Positions 1 to 8,090 of a DNA stretch of 64,000 nucleotides are shown piece by piece. Within the stretch, counting starts at the first letter, position 1. Each line of letters opens with the position of its first letter. This DNA is from Parafrigoribacterium mesophilum (lineage in GTDB: Bacteria > Actinomycetota > Actinomycetes > Actinomycetales > Microbacteriaceae): contig NZ_JBDJAF010000004.1 of the NCBI RefSeq assembly GCF_039652555.1, positions 121,492-185,491 of the forward strand. The letters are read 5' to 3'. The position numbers were made by a program, and so were the translations under genes. The notes under the pieces were generated by a model, which was not told the origin of the DNA, ran no database searches, and saw only the letters and a program-made list of their open reading frames with translations.

Positions 1-957
1 ACCGTCTCCAACGTCGTGCATGACTACCCTCACGTGAGTTCAACAACCAGAGCCCGCGTGCAACGGGCCATCGAAGAACTGAACTACCGCCCGAACCTGC
101 TCGGGCGTCGGCTCGCCACCGGACGAACCGGTCTGCTCGCTTTGGCGTTTGCGGATGTGAGCCTCCCGTATTTCTCGGAACTTGCGCGAACCGTTTCATC
201 AGCGGCGCGAACCCGCGGCTTTCGACTGCTGCTGGAACAAACTGACGGAACGCTCGAAGGCGAACGCGCCATCCTGTCGCGCAGCGAGGCCGGACTGGTG
301 GACGGGGTGATCTTCCAACCGTCCGTCATGTCTACCGGCGAGATCGCCCGGCACCGCGGGGATGTTCCGCTAGTGCTGTTGGGAGAAGGAACAGCGCCCC
401 TGAGCGTCGACCATGTCATGGTCGACAACGTTGCAGCCGCTTCTGCCGCAACTCAGCACCTCGCGAGGCTGGGTCGTACACGCATCGGCTTTCTTGGACA
501 TGAGGGCCGACGACAAACGATGACGTCGAGCCAGCGGCTGATCGGGTACCAGGAGGGCTTGGAGGCGTCAGGACTCACCCTCGATTTAGCACTGCTGCTT
601 CCTACCCGGGCAATCTCGTCACACTTCGCAGCGCAAGCGGTAGGTGAGGCCCTAGACGAAGGAATAGAGTTCGACGCACTGGTGTGCCGCGATGATTTGG
701 CAGCGATCGGCGCACTCCGGGCCCTGCAGGAGCGCGGCCTCACTGTGCCGAACGATGTCGCAGTGACCGGCTGGGACAACATCTCTATGTCGGCATCCAC
801 CTACCCGAGCCTCACCACGATCGCTGCGGACACCGAGCAACTCGCTCGCGTTGCGCTGGACTTCCTCCAGGAGCGAATTTCCGGCTTCGACGGACTCGGA
901 CGTCACGCAGTGGTCGACTTTGCTCTCGTCGTGCGGGAAAGCGCTCCTGCCTCCTAA
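1..957 (+). CDS. LacI-family transcriptional regulator, 5' end outside window
   Basis: Sugar-responsive DNA-binding repressor. The reading frame is open from base 1 and starts with the second half of a LacI helix-turn-helix (TVSNVVHDYPHVSSTTRARV), so the true start lies upstream of the window and only about 20 residues are missing. The rest (about 318 residues) is the periplasmic-binding-protein-like sensor domain, ending with the usual GVPNDVAVTGWDN-like strand (residues near 250). GTG at 16 is in frame but cannot be the real start because it would cut the DNA-binding domain. The next gene on the same strand is a family 2 glycoside hydrolase preceded by an operator-like palindrome, so this regulator probably controls uptake or breakdown of a beta-linked sugar. 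Confidence 0.93.
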   Translation, partial: TVSNVVHDYPHVSSTTRARVQRAIEELNYRPNLLGRRLATGRTGLLALAFADVSLPYFSELARTVSSAARTRGFRLLLEQTDGTLEGERAILSRSEAGLVDGVIFQPSVMSTGEIARHRGDVPLVLLGEGTAPLSVDHVMVDNVAAASAATQHLARLGRTRIGFLGHEGRRQTMTSSQRLIGYQEGLEASGLTLDLALLLPTRAISSHFAAQAVGEALDEGIEFDALVCRDDLAAIGALRALQERGLTVPNDVAVTGWDNISMSASTYPSLTTIAADTEQLARVALDFLQERISGFDGLGRHAVVDFALVVRESAPAS

Positions 958-999
958 GCTGCAGAAGACCCTCCCGCGGGTACGTGTGAGCGGTCCTAT

Positions 1000-1015
1000 T
1001 TTACAGCGCTGGAAA
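1000..1015 (+). promoter_or_regulatory. Candidate LacI-family operator overlapping a -10 box
   Basis: TTTaCAGCGCTGgAAA is a near-perfect palindrome with the central CpG typical of LacI-family operators. It overlaps a possible -10 hexamer TATTTT (997-1002) and lies 20 bp before the hydrolase start. A repressor bound here would block transcription of that gene. Confidence 0.45.
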
Positions 1016-1034
1016 GTTAGGGCACACTGAACGC

Positions 1035-2921
1035 ATGACACTTCCCCGCCGTGACGAGACTGATGAGTTCAGCGCTTTCACCGATGGTGGGAGCTATCCA
1101 CGGCCCCAACTTGTGCGAGCCGGGTGGGCCGACCTGCGCGGCGTCTGGGACTTCGAGTTCGACGACAACGACGAGGGCCTCGCCCACCAGTGGCAGGAAC
1201 GCCACACGTTCGAAAGAAGAATCACCGTTCCGTTCCCACCAGAGTCGCCGGCCTCAGGAATCCACGAAACCGGATTCCATCCCGTCGTGTGGTACCGGCG
1301 GGAAGTGAGCGTCTCCGATCTCGCTACGTCGGGCTTCGAGAACGGGAGCGGCCAGCGTCTGATCCTGCAGTTCGGGGCGGTCGACTACCGCTGTCAGGTG
1401 TGGTTCAACTCCGTCGCCGTGGCGCAGCATGAGGGCGGCCACACGCCGTTCAGTGTGGATCTCACCGATTCGCTGCGTTCTGATGCGGAGCCCAACATCC
1501 TGGTGGTGCGCGCAGAAGACGACCCTCACGACCTCTCCCAACCGCGCGGGAAGCAGGACTGGCGTCACGATCCGCACGCGGTGTGGTATCACCGCACGAC
1601 CGGCATCTGGCAACCGGTGTGGCTCGAAGCCGTGCCGCAACTCTCGATCGAGGATTTGCGGTGGACTCCCGACACTACGGCTGGAACGGTGCGCCTCGAC
1701 GTCAGCTTCAGCGGCAGACCCGCCGCGGGGACCACGCTGAGGATCGAGCTGGCCACCGACGACAAGCGACAGACCACGATCACTCTGAATGCTCGCCAGG
1801 TGCGCACCAGCACCACGCTCCAGGTGTGGGATGAGTCGAACGGCGACGTGGAGGAAGCACTGCTGTGGAGTCCGGAACGGCCACGGCTCATCGGTGTGAC
1901 GGTGACAGTTTCGGAGGCCACCGCTACGGCACCAGTGACAGATTCAGTGTTCTCCTACTTCGGGATGCGGTCGGTAGGTTTCGAAGCCGGCCGGTTCCTT
2001 CTCAACGACCGGCCGTATTACCTGCGCGCCGTACTGAGCCAGGGTTACTGGCCACAGTCGCACTTGACCAGCCCGTCCGACGATGCACTTCGCGCTGAGG
2101 TTCAGGTGATCAAGGACCTCGGCTTCAACGCGGCTCGAGTCCATCAGAAAATCGAAGATCCGCGCTTTCTGTTCTGGGCGGACACACTCGGACTGTTGGT
2201 ATGGGAAGAAGCGCCCAGCGCCTACGCGTTCACGGCTGAGGCGGTGAGTCGCACGGTCGCGGAGTGGACAGAGGCGATTGAGCGTGACGCATCGCATCCA
2301 AGCGTCGTCACCTGGGTTCCGCTCAACGAAAGCTGGGGAGTACGGCACATCGCGAAGGATCCCGCGATGCAGGACTACGCTCGCGCCCTGCTCTATCTGA
2401 CCAAGAGTCTCGACCCGACCAGGCCGGTGGTCTCCAACGATGGTTGGGAGCACGTGGACTCTGACATCTGGACGGTGCATGATTACGAGCCTTCGGCCGA
2501 GGTCGTGGCGGCCAGGTATCGGGACGCTCCAGCGCGGGAACGACTTTTGGCGGGAATCGGCCCGGCAGGCCGGCGACTGAGGCTGTCCACGGAGCCCGAC
2601 CGTGGCCAACCGATCATGTTGACCGAGTTCGGCGGGATCCGTTTCACGCCAGAGCCCGAGAGTGGTGCACCAGGAACAGCCCGTTCCAGCCCGCGTACCT
2701 GGGGATATTCCAGCGCATCATCCGCCGAGGATTACCTCGAACGCCTCAGCGGACTGGTTGCCGCGGTGCAATCGAGTAGTTTTCTGGCCGGATTCTGTTA
2801 CACGCAGCTCACCGACACACTGCAGGAGGCGAACGGGCTCCTCACAGAGGACCGCTCGCCGAAACTTCCCATCGAGCAGTTGCGTGCCATCATCCGTGGT
2901 GACCGACCGCAGGATGCGTAA
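1035..2921 (+). CDS. Glycoside hydrolase family 2 (beta-galactosidase/beta-glucuronidase-like)
   Basis: Retaining glycosidase cleaving terminal beta-linked sugars, probably cytoplasmic because there is no signal peptide. The 628 residues follow the GH2 order: jelly-roll sugar-binding domain (about 20-190), Ig-like domain (about 190-300), then TIM barrel. The acid/base Glu is seen in VTWVPLNESWG (E432) and the nucleophile Glu in PIMLTEFGG (E531). It lies 77 bp after the LacI-type regulator. The length is close to bacterial beta-glucuronidases and well below LacZ (about 1000), but substrate cannot be read from sequence. ATG at 1035 fits the alignment of the N-terminal domain. Confidence 0.92.
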   Translation: MTLPRRDETDEFSAFTDGGSYPRPQLVRAGWADLRGVWDFEFDDNDEGLAHQWQERHTFERRITVPFPPESPASGIHETGFHPVVWYRREVSVSDLATSGFENGSGQRLILQFGAVDYRCQVWFNSVAVAQHEGGHTPFSVDLTDSLRSDAEPNILVVRAEDDPHDLSQPRGKQDWRHDPHAVWYHRTTGIWQPVWLEAVPQLSIEDLRWTPDTTAGTVRLDVSFSGRPAAGTTLRIELATDDKRQTTITLNARQVRTSTTLQVWDESNGDVEEALLWSPERPRLIGVTVTVSEATATAPVTDSVFSYFGMRSVGFEAGRFLLNDRPYYLRAVLSQGYWPQSHLTSPSDDALRAEVQVIKDLGFNAARVHQKIEDPRFLFWADTLGLLVWEEAPSAYAFTAEAVSRTVAEWTEAIERDASHPSVVTWVPLNESWGVRHIAKDPAMQDYARALLYLTKSLDPTRPVVSNDGWEHVDSDIWTVHDYEPSAEVVAARYRDAPARERLLAGIGPAGRRLRLSTEPDRGQPIMLTEFGGIRFTPEPESGAPGTARSSPRTWGYSSASSAEDYLERLSGLVAAVQSSSFLAGFCYTQLTDTLQEANGLLTEDRSPKLPIEQLRAIIRGDRPQDA

Positions 2922-2967
2922 CCCTTACGCGCGGAGCATCATCACGTCGAGGAGCGGAACTCGGTTC

Positions 2968-3879
2968 CTAGTGCGGGACCAGCAGGCTCATCAGTCCAAC
3001 CGCGGCGCCGCCCAGGCTCGCGATGAACGCGCTCCAGGCGATCACGATGCCGCCGGTGGTCCAGAGCACACGGCGCCGCGTGGCGGTGCCCACCGCATCC
3101 TGAAGCTCACGGAACCGATGCACGTACTGGCGCACATCCTCTTGCTCGCAGGGCTGCTCGTTCCAGGTGGAGCGTTCCTCGGCGTACATGCCGAGCAGTG
3201 CGGCCTCGTGGGCCGACAGCACCGGCGGCAGCTGTGCCAGCCATCCGGGCAGCTGGCGCGGCGTCAGCACCGCGACCCGCCGGGGCGGCTTGGCAATCGT
3301 CAGGGAACGCGAGTCGAGCACGACGACACACGGGATCGCGTTGACTTGAAAGCCCACCGCCTCCGACAGCAGGGTGGACGCGCGGTCGGCCGCGAATTCG
3401 GCGTCGCGGATGTGAGTGTGGTTCTCGAACCCTGCCGTGAACCCCTGGCTGCGCACCCACACCTCGCGCCCGGCGTGATTGTGCAGCGCGATGGTGAACA
3501 CCCCGGGCGGCCCGATCAGCAGGTGAGGTACCGGCGCGCCCACCACCCCGATCGGGACCTCGTGCACGACGAACCAGCCGCTGCCCATTTCGGTGAGCGT
3601 CGCCGCGACCGCGACCTCCCCCAATGCCCCGCGGTACGCGCCGCGGGCACGCGGAACGATGGGGTCCGCGCCGAAGAAGCGCTCGAGGATGGACCGTGGG
3701 CGTACCGCATCCTGCAGCTGCAGGCATTCGCGCACCAAGGCGAAGCCCGCGCTACGGCAGCGCAGAGTCTGCTCGATTGCAACGGGCCCAACCGCAACCG
3801 GTCCCATCGCACCCGGTACGGTGGCGACAGCCGATATCGGCGCGCGGCCTATCGTGCCCTTCGGGCTTTTCGTCGTCAT
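2968..3879 (-). CDS. NERD-like domain membrane protein, active site degenerate
   Basis: About 303 residues from the ATG at 3879 (an upstream in-frame start at 3939 would add 20 residues). A nuclease-related (NERD) fold is suggested by GAYRGALGEVAVAATL, then VPHLLIGPPGVFTIAL in the middle third. In active NERD proteins the second block reads IDHxxVGPxGVFxIExK. Here the Asp is replaced by Pro and the Glu-x-Lys is lost (ALHNH), so nuclease activity is doubtful. A C-terminal hydrophobic stretch (last about 30 residues) predicts a membrane anchor. It is convergent with the hydrolase gene. NERD assignment is by motif only. Confidence 0.6.
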   Translation of the reverse strand: MTTKSPKGTIGRAPISAVATVPGAMGPVAVGPVAIEQTLRCRSAGFALVRECLQLQDAVRPRSILERFFGADPIVPRARGAYRGALGEVAVAATLTEMGSGWFVVHEVPIGVVGAPVPHLLIGPPGVFTIALHNHAGREVWVRSQGFTAGFENHTHIRDAEFAADRASTLLSEAVGFQVNAIPCVVVLDSRSLTIAKPPRRVAVLTPRQLPGWLAQLPPVLSAHEAALLGMYAEERSTWNEQPCEQEDVRQYVHRFRELQDAVGTATRRRVLWTTGGIVIAWSAFIASLGGAAVGLMSLLVPH

Positions 3880-3973
3880 ATGTTGTGTGCCGCCCCCAGC
3901 GGTCGAACCCCTCGCGCCAACGATAACGGGACGCCGCACACCGTCTCGACCCCCAAAACGAGGTGACGGTCAG

Positions 3974-4876
3974 TCACACAACAACCACAACTTTGCCGCG
4001 CAGGTGCCCGGCTTCCAAATGCTCGAAGGCCGCGACCAACTCGGACAACGGGTACGTCGAGTCGATGGCGATCGTCAACTCGCCGTCAACGACCAGCCCG
4101 GCGAGGGTGTCCAGGGTGGCAATATTCGGGGCGCCACGGCCGACTCGGCACACCGAATACACTGCAGGATCCATGGCGATGGTGTTGATCCGGGAACGGT
4201 CGACACCCAACTCCAACGCCGCCTCGATCGTTTCTGGGCCGTGGTGATCGAACACCACGGTCACGGGCGTCGGCGCAGCAGCCCGCACCCGTCCGGCCAG
4301 CCCCGGGCCGTACAGCACGGGGATCACACCCAGTGAGGCGAGGTAGCTCTGGTTCGAGGGTCCGGCGGTGCCGATCACCGTGGCCCCGGCACGAGCAGCC
4401 AGTTGCGCGACGATGCTGCCCACCCCGCCGGCGGCGGCGCTGACCAGCACGGTGTCCGCCGACGTCACCGCCTGCGAGGCGAACGAGTCGTACGCGGTCT
4501 GACCGGCCAGAGCCAGGCTGCCCGCCACGGTCCAGTCCAGTTCGGCGGGTTTGCTCGCCAGGTTGGCGGCGGGCACCAGCGCATAGTCGGCCAACGCACC
4601 GATGTGCACCGTGCCGAACACGTCGTCGCCGACCTTCAGCGAGGTGACGCCGTCACCGATTTCGTCGACGACCCCGGCCAATTCGCGTCCCACGCCGGAG
4701 GGAAACGTGACGCTGTGACGCGAGGTGCCCTGACGCATTTTGTAGTCAACGGGATTCAGGCCGACGGCCTTGACCCGCACCCGCGCCTCCCCCGGGCCTG
4801 GATGCGGTGGCGTGACCTCGACGACGGAAATGACGGATGCCGGACCGAACCGATCGAAGCGAGCCGCCAACGCCAT
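3974..4876 (-). CDS. NADP-dependent quinone oxidoreductase-like alcohol dehydrogenase (MDR superfamily)
   Basis: Zinc-independent medium-chain oxidoreductase, 300 residues, likely reducing quinones or enones with NADPH. The N-terminal GroES-like domain includes VGLNPVDYKMRQG and FPSGVGRELAGVVDEIGDGV. The Rossmann domain has VLVSAAAGGVGSIVAQLA with its AAGGVG dinucleotide-binding turn. No structural or catalytic zinc Cys clusters are visible, as in quinone oxidoreductases. The frame is open further upstream to 5197, but ATG 4876 has a good ribosome site (GAGGAG 7-8 nt before) and matches the family N-terminus. It is divergent from the glyoxalase-fold gene. Confidence 0.9.
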   Translation of the reverse strand: MALAARFDRFGPASVISVVEVTPPHPGPGEARVRVKAVGLNPVDYKMRQGTSRHSVTFPSGVGRELAGVVDEIGDGVTSLKVGDDVFGTVHIGALADYALVPAANLASKPAELDWTVAGSLALAGQTAYDSFASQAVTSADTVLVSAAAGGVGSIVAQLAARAGATVIGTAGPSNQSYLASLGVIPVLYGPGLAGRVRAAAPTPVTVVFDHHGPETIEAALELGVDRSRINTIAMDPAVYSVCRVGRGAPNIATLDTLAGLVVDGELTIAIDSTYPLSELVAAFEHLEAGHLRGKVVVVV

Positions 4877-4966
4877 TGAATCTCCTCGTTCCGTAGCCCC
4901 CGTATGAACCATAACGCTTCGGGCAAACGGGGTCGCGACTAGAGTGGGGCACACCGAAGGAGCAGC

Positions 4967-5371
4967 ATGCCAAAGTTCGCCGCCGTGTCCCACATCGACT
5001 TGTCCGTCTCGGACGTGGAGAGCAGCGCGGCGTGGTACTGCGATGTGCTGGGCCTCACCCGGCTGCGCAGATCGGACCTGGACAACCGGATCATGATCGT
5101 GCTGCGGCACGAGGACACCGGTCTGATCATCGGGTTGAACCAGCACCAGGTGCCCAGCGCCGACCGGTTCGACGAGCATCGCCCCGGGCTGGACCACATC
5201 GGATTCTCGGTACCCGAACGCGCCGACCTCGAGGTGTGGCAGCAGCGCCTAGCTGAGCTGGAGGTGGAGCATTCACCGGTGCAGGACAGTCCCTCGGGAT
5301 CCGGCAGCGCTCTGGTGTTCCGCGACCCCGACAACATCCAGCTCGAATTCTGGTGGACCAGGCCCCGGTAA
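4967..5371 (+). CDS. VOC-family (glyoxalase/bleomycin resistance fold) protein
   Basis: A 134-residue single-module vicinal oxygen chelate protein. The repeated beta-alpha-beta-beta-beta halves are seen as HIDLSVSDVESSAAWYCDVLGL near the start and DHIGFSVPERADLEVWQQRL in the second half, ending VFRDPDNIQLEFWW. Candidate metal ligands are the His in SHIDLSV, the His in LDHIGFS and the Glu in QLEF. Members act as glyoxalases, dioxygenases or drug-binding proteins, and the substrate here is unknown. A strong ribosome site (GAAGGAG) sits 7 nt before ATG 4967. Confidence 0.88.
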   Translation: MPKFAAVSHIDLSVSDVESSAAWYCDVLGLTRLRRSDLDNRIMIVLRHEDTGLIIGLNQHQVPSADRFDEHRPGLDHIGFSVPERADLEVWQQRLAELEVEHSPVQDSPSGSGSALVFRDPDNIQLEFWWTRPR

Positions 5372-5434
5372 CCGTCGAGAGTGTTAGCTCCGGTGGCGGT
5401 TCTCCTCACCACTAATCGCATCTTCAGCCACTGT

Positions 5435-5443
5435 TGCTACTGT
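5435..5443 (+). promoter_or_regulatory. Candidate extended -10 promoter element
   Basis: TTGCTACTGT contains TGn-TACTGT, an extended -10 pattern, about 35 bp before the start of the baeRF-type gene. No clear -35 is visible. Confidence 0.3.
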
Positions 5444-5477
5444 CGGCCGCAAAGCGAACATCAAGGAGGCTGCACTC

Positions 5478-6596
5478 GTGTTGTATGTCGACATTCCCAC
5501 CGCATCCGATCTCTTGGCCCTCGCAGAACAGCGGGACCCTGCGTCGGTGTCGCTGTATCTGCCCACGACTCCGGTGAGCACGAAGGCACAGGCATCACGG
5601 ATAGAGCTGAAATCGCTGGGCCGGTCCGCACTGCTCGAACTCGAGCAGAGGAACTCGGATGCCGCAGACATCGCCGCAATCGACGATCTGGTGCGCTCGC
5701 TGGTGGAAGACGAGGAGTTCTGGCGTTTTCAGGCCCACGGACTGGCCGTGTTCGCGACCCCGCACAGCATCCAGCACTACCGTTTGCCGAACCGGCTGGA
5801 ACTGCGCTGCACGGTGTCGGATCGCTTCCACATTGCGCAACTGCTGCGCGCCGTGACCTTCCCGAACGCCGGATACGTCCTTGTGCTGTCCGAGGGCGGG
5901 GTGCGCCTGGTCGAGGTCCCGCCCGACACCACGGCATCCACGGTACCGCTGCCCGACCTTCCGGGCACCATCGAGGGATTCCTCACCCAGCCGCTGGGCG
6001 ACCGGCTGCCACGCAGCGGGCCCCGCGGCTCCCAGGGTGACGCCAGCGCCCAGCGGCAGTTCGCCCGCAAGATCAACGGGGTGGTTCGCGACTACCTCCG
6101 CGGCAGCGGGCTGCCGCTGGTGCTGGCGGCGACCGAGCCGATGGCGTCGATCTACCGTTCGGTGAACAGTTACCCGCGGCTGACGGATACAGGGATTCCG
6201 GGCAGCGCCGAGCCTCTCACCGACAACGCGGCGGCAGAGAAGGCGCGGCCGGTGTTCGACGCGGTGTACCGCACCGAGGTCGACAACTGGTGCCGCACCT
6301 TTCAACAGCGTGAGAACCAGAGTCGGGCGACCACGGATGTCGCCACCGCAGCCCGAGCGGCGACGTTCGGCGCCGTCGACTCTCTGCTGATCGACATGAC
6401 CACCCAGCAGTTCGGCACGATCGACGAGACGAACGGCACGGTCACCTTCGCCGGCGACCACACGCCCGGCACCTACTGCCTGATCAACGAAGTCGCGGCT
6501 CGCGTCATCCGCGGCGGCGGCCGGGCGCTCGCCGTGCACACCGACGACATTCCCGGCGGAGCCGCCCTCGCGGCGATTCTGAGGTATCCGGTCTGA
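5478..6596 (+). CDS. baeRF (bacterial archaeo-eukaryotic release-factor-like) domain protein
   Basis: A 372-residue soluble protein beginning LYVDIPTASDLLALAEQRDPASVSLYLPTTPV, which matches the opening of actinobacterial proteins with an eRF1/Pelota-like release factor fold (baeRF11 group from memory). A second conserved block is TFGAVDSLLIDMTTQQFGTIDE, followed by a C-terminal stretch ending AIHTDDIPGGAALAAILRYP-like, typical of the eRF1 domain 3 fold. Family members are proposed to act on stalled ribosomes, but this is not proven. GTG 5478 is chosen because AAGGAGG lies 8 nt before it. Confidence 0.72.
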   Translation: MLYVDIPTASDLLALAEQRDPASVSLYLPTTPVSTKAQASRIELKSLGRSALLELEQRNSDAADIAAIDDLVRSLVEDEEFWRFQAHGLAVFATPHSIQHYRLPNRLELRCTVSDRFHIAQLLRAVTFPNAGYVLVLSEGGVRLVEVPPDTTASTVPLPDLPGTIEGFLTQPLGDRLPRSGPRGSQGDASAQRQFARKINGVVRDYLRGSGLPLVLAATEPMASIYRSVNSYPRLTDTGIPGSAEPLTDNAAAEKARPVFDAVYRTEVDNWCRTFQQRENQSRATTDVATAARAATFGAVDSLLIDMTTQQFGTIDETNGTVTFAGDHTPGTYCLINEVAARVIRGGGRALAVHTDDIPGGAALAAILRYPV

Positions 6597-6716
6597 TTCG
6601 CGCAATTGCTTGCAATCGCCCACGGACTACTGCAGGCTGGACGCAGAACAACTCATCGCCCGGAAGAGCCGCACCAAGTGCCGCACCGGGCGATGAGTCT
6701 GTGTGGGCACCGGGCC

Positions 6717-6876
6717 GGGGGTCTCGATACGCTCGCTGGCGCTCGCACTCGACCAGCGAACACAGCTACCCCACCACTCGACCAGCGAACACAGCTACCC
6801 CACTACCCCACCAGCGAACACAGCAACCTCACCACTCGCGAACGAACACAACCACCTCGCTACCGACCAGCGCACA
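6717..6876. repeat. 29-bp tandem repeats next to a dispersed GGTCTCGATACGCTCG-type element
   Basis: The 295-bp gap between two convergent genes holds no gene. Bases 6717-6760 start with GGGGGTCTCGATACGCTCGC and end CTCGACCAGCG, which I recall as a frequent intergenic repeat in Microbacteriaceae. Its end grades into tandem units: a 28-bp block is identical at 6746-6773 and 6775-6802 (period 29), then a third decayed unit runs to about 6832 and fragments of the motif GAACACA continue to 6876. Confidence 0.75.
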
Positions 6877-6891
6877 CACCAAAGCCGGGTG

Positions 6892-8049
6892 CTACGGGAG
6901 GGGGCCCAGCACGGCCGTCGCGACGGTGGAGTGCGCGGAATCCTCGTTGCTCGGGTGGAACCCGCCGGCCAGCACATCACGGTACAGCCGACCGAGTTCG
7001 TTGCCCGCGAAGTAGGTGGCGCCACCGGAGACGCGCACGGCCTGGTTGACGACGAACTGGGCGGTCTCGATCGCCCTGATCTTCAGCCCCACCAGCGCGC
7101 GGAACCACTGGTCACCCCGGTCGACCCGCGTGTCGACATCCCGCGCCAGCGCGTCGATCTGAGGCACGATCCCGTCGAGGGCGATCGCGGCATCCGCGAT
7201 CTTCCAGCGCGTGTCGGGATCCTCCGACTTCAGGGTGCCCCCGCGTTTCGCGGAGGTCCGCTTCGTCGCGGCCTCCACGGCCAGTTGCAGGGCGCGTTGC
7301 CCGATGCCGGTGTAGACGGCGGAGAGCAGGATCTCGAAGTTTGCGAAGATCGCGAAGATCAGCGGGTCGGCGTTCGGCCCAGGATTGAGCCGCCGGAACA
7401 CCCGATCCGGCTCGGCCCGCACGGAGATCAGCCGGGTGCTGTTGCTTTGGCTGGCCCGCATCCCCATCGTGTCCCAGTCGTCGAGCGTTTGGATGCCCGG
7501 AGCAGCCCGCGCCACCATCGCATGGACGAGCTTCGGCGCATCCGCCGATTCGGTGTCCAGGCCGAACAGACCGAGTCTGGTCCACGCCGGCGACAGGCTC
7601 GTGAAGATCTTGGTGCCCGAGAACTCGTACCCGCCATCGGGCAACGGATGCGCCACGGTGGTGCTGCCGAACAGCACGAGGTCGTTGCCGGCTTCACTGA
7701 TAGCGAAGGCGAACACCTCCCCGGCGGCGGCCTCCGTGAACACGAAGTCCAACGAATCGTCGCCGCGGTCGTGCAGCGTCTTGGCGATGCCCGTCCAGAT
7801 CAGGTGCATGTTCACCGCGAGCGCCGTGGCCGGTGCTGCCGCGGCCAGCCGGCTCTGTTCCCTGGTGACCTCCCGCAAGCTGAGACCGCCGCCGCCGAAC
7901 TCCGTCGGGACGAGCGACTTCAGGTACCCCGTCGCGGCCAGTTCGTCGAGGTCTTCGGCGAAGAATGAGTTGTCACGGTCATAGCCGGCCGCCCGGGAAT
8001 GGATGCGTTCGAGAAGTTCGTCGGTGAGAACCGGATCCGTGATGGACAT
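6892..8049 (-). CDS. Acyl-CoA dehydrogenase family protein
   Basis: FAD-dependent flavoprotein of 385 residues. The N-terminal helical domain is followed by the beta domain with FAFAISEAGND and DGGYEFSGTKIFTSLSPAWTRLGLF, the usual flavin-binding strands. The C-terminal helical bundle includes AVYTGIGQRALQLAVEAATKR and ends with HPSNEDSAHSTVATAVLG. The canonical catalytic Glu is not obvious, so a monooxygenase-type or dibenzothiophene-desulfurisation-like member is possible. ATG 8049 has TGGAGG just upstream. A longer frame to 8139 overlaps the divergent neighbour and is rejected. Start codons of the divergent pair are only 41 bp apart. Confidence 0.9.
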   Translation of the reverse strand: MSITDPVLTDELLERIHSRAAGYDRDNSFFAEDLDELAATGYLKSLVPTEFGGGGLSLREVTREQSRLAAAAPATALAVNMHLIWTGIAKTLHDRGDDSLDFVFTEAAAGEVFAFAISEAGNDLVLFGSTTVAHPLPDGGYEFSGTKIFTSLSPAWTRLGLFGLDTESADAPKLVHAMVARAAPGIQTLDDWDTMGMRASQSNSTRLISVRAEPDRVFRRLNPGPNADPLIFAIFANFEILLSAVYTGIGQRALQLAVEAATKRTSAKRGGTLKSEDPDTRWKIADAAIALDGIVPQIDALARDVDTRVDRGDQWFRALVGLKIRAIETAQFVVNQAVRVSGGATYFAGNELGRLYRDVLAGGFHPSNEDSAHSTVATAVLGPLP

Positions 8050-8090
8050 GCCTCCAGAATGGCACTGTCGGGCCATAGGATTGCGCCACC

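Noticed and set aside
6703..7968. 421-codon plus-strand open frame
   Set aside because: Begins in tandem repeats and continues antisense to the acyl-CoA dehydrogenase.
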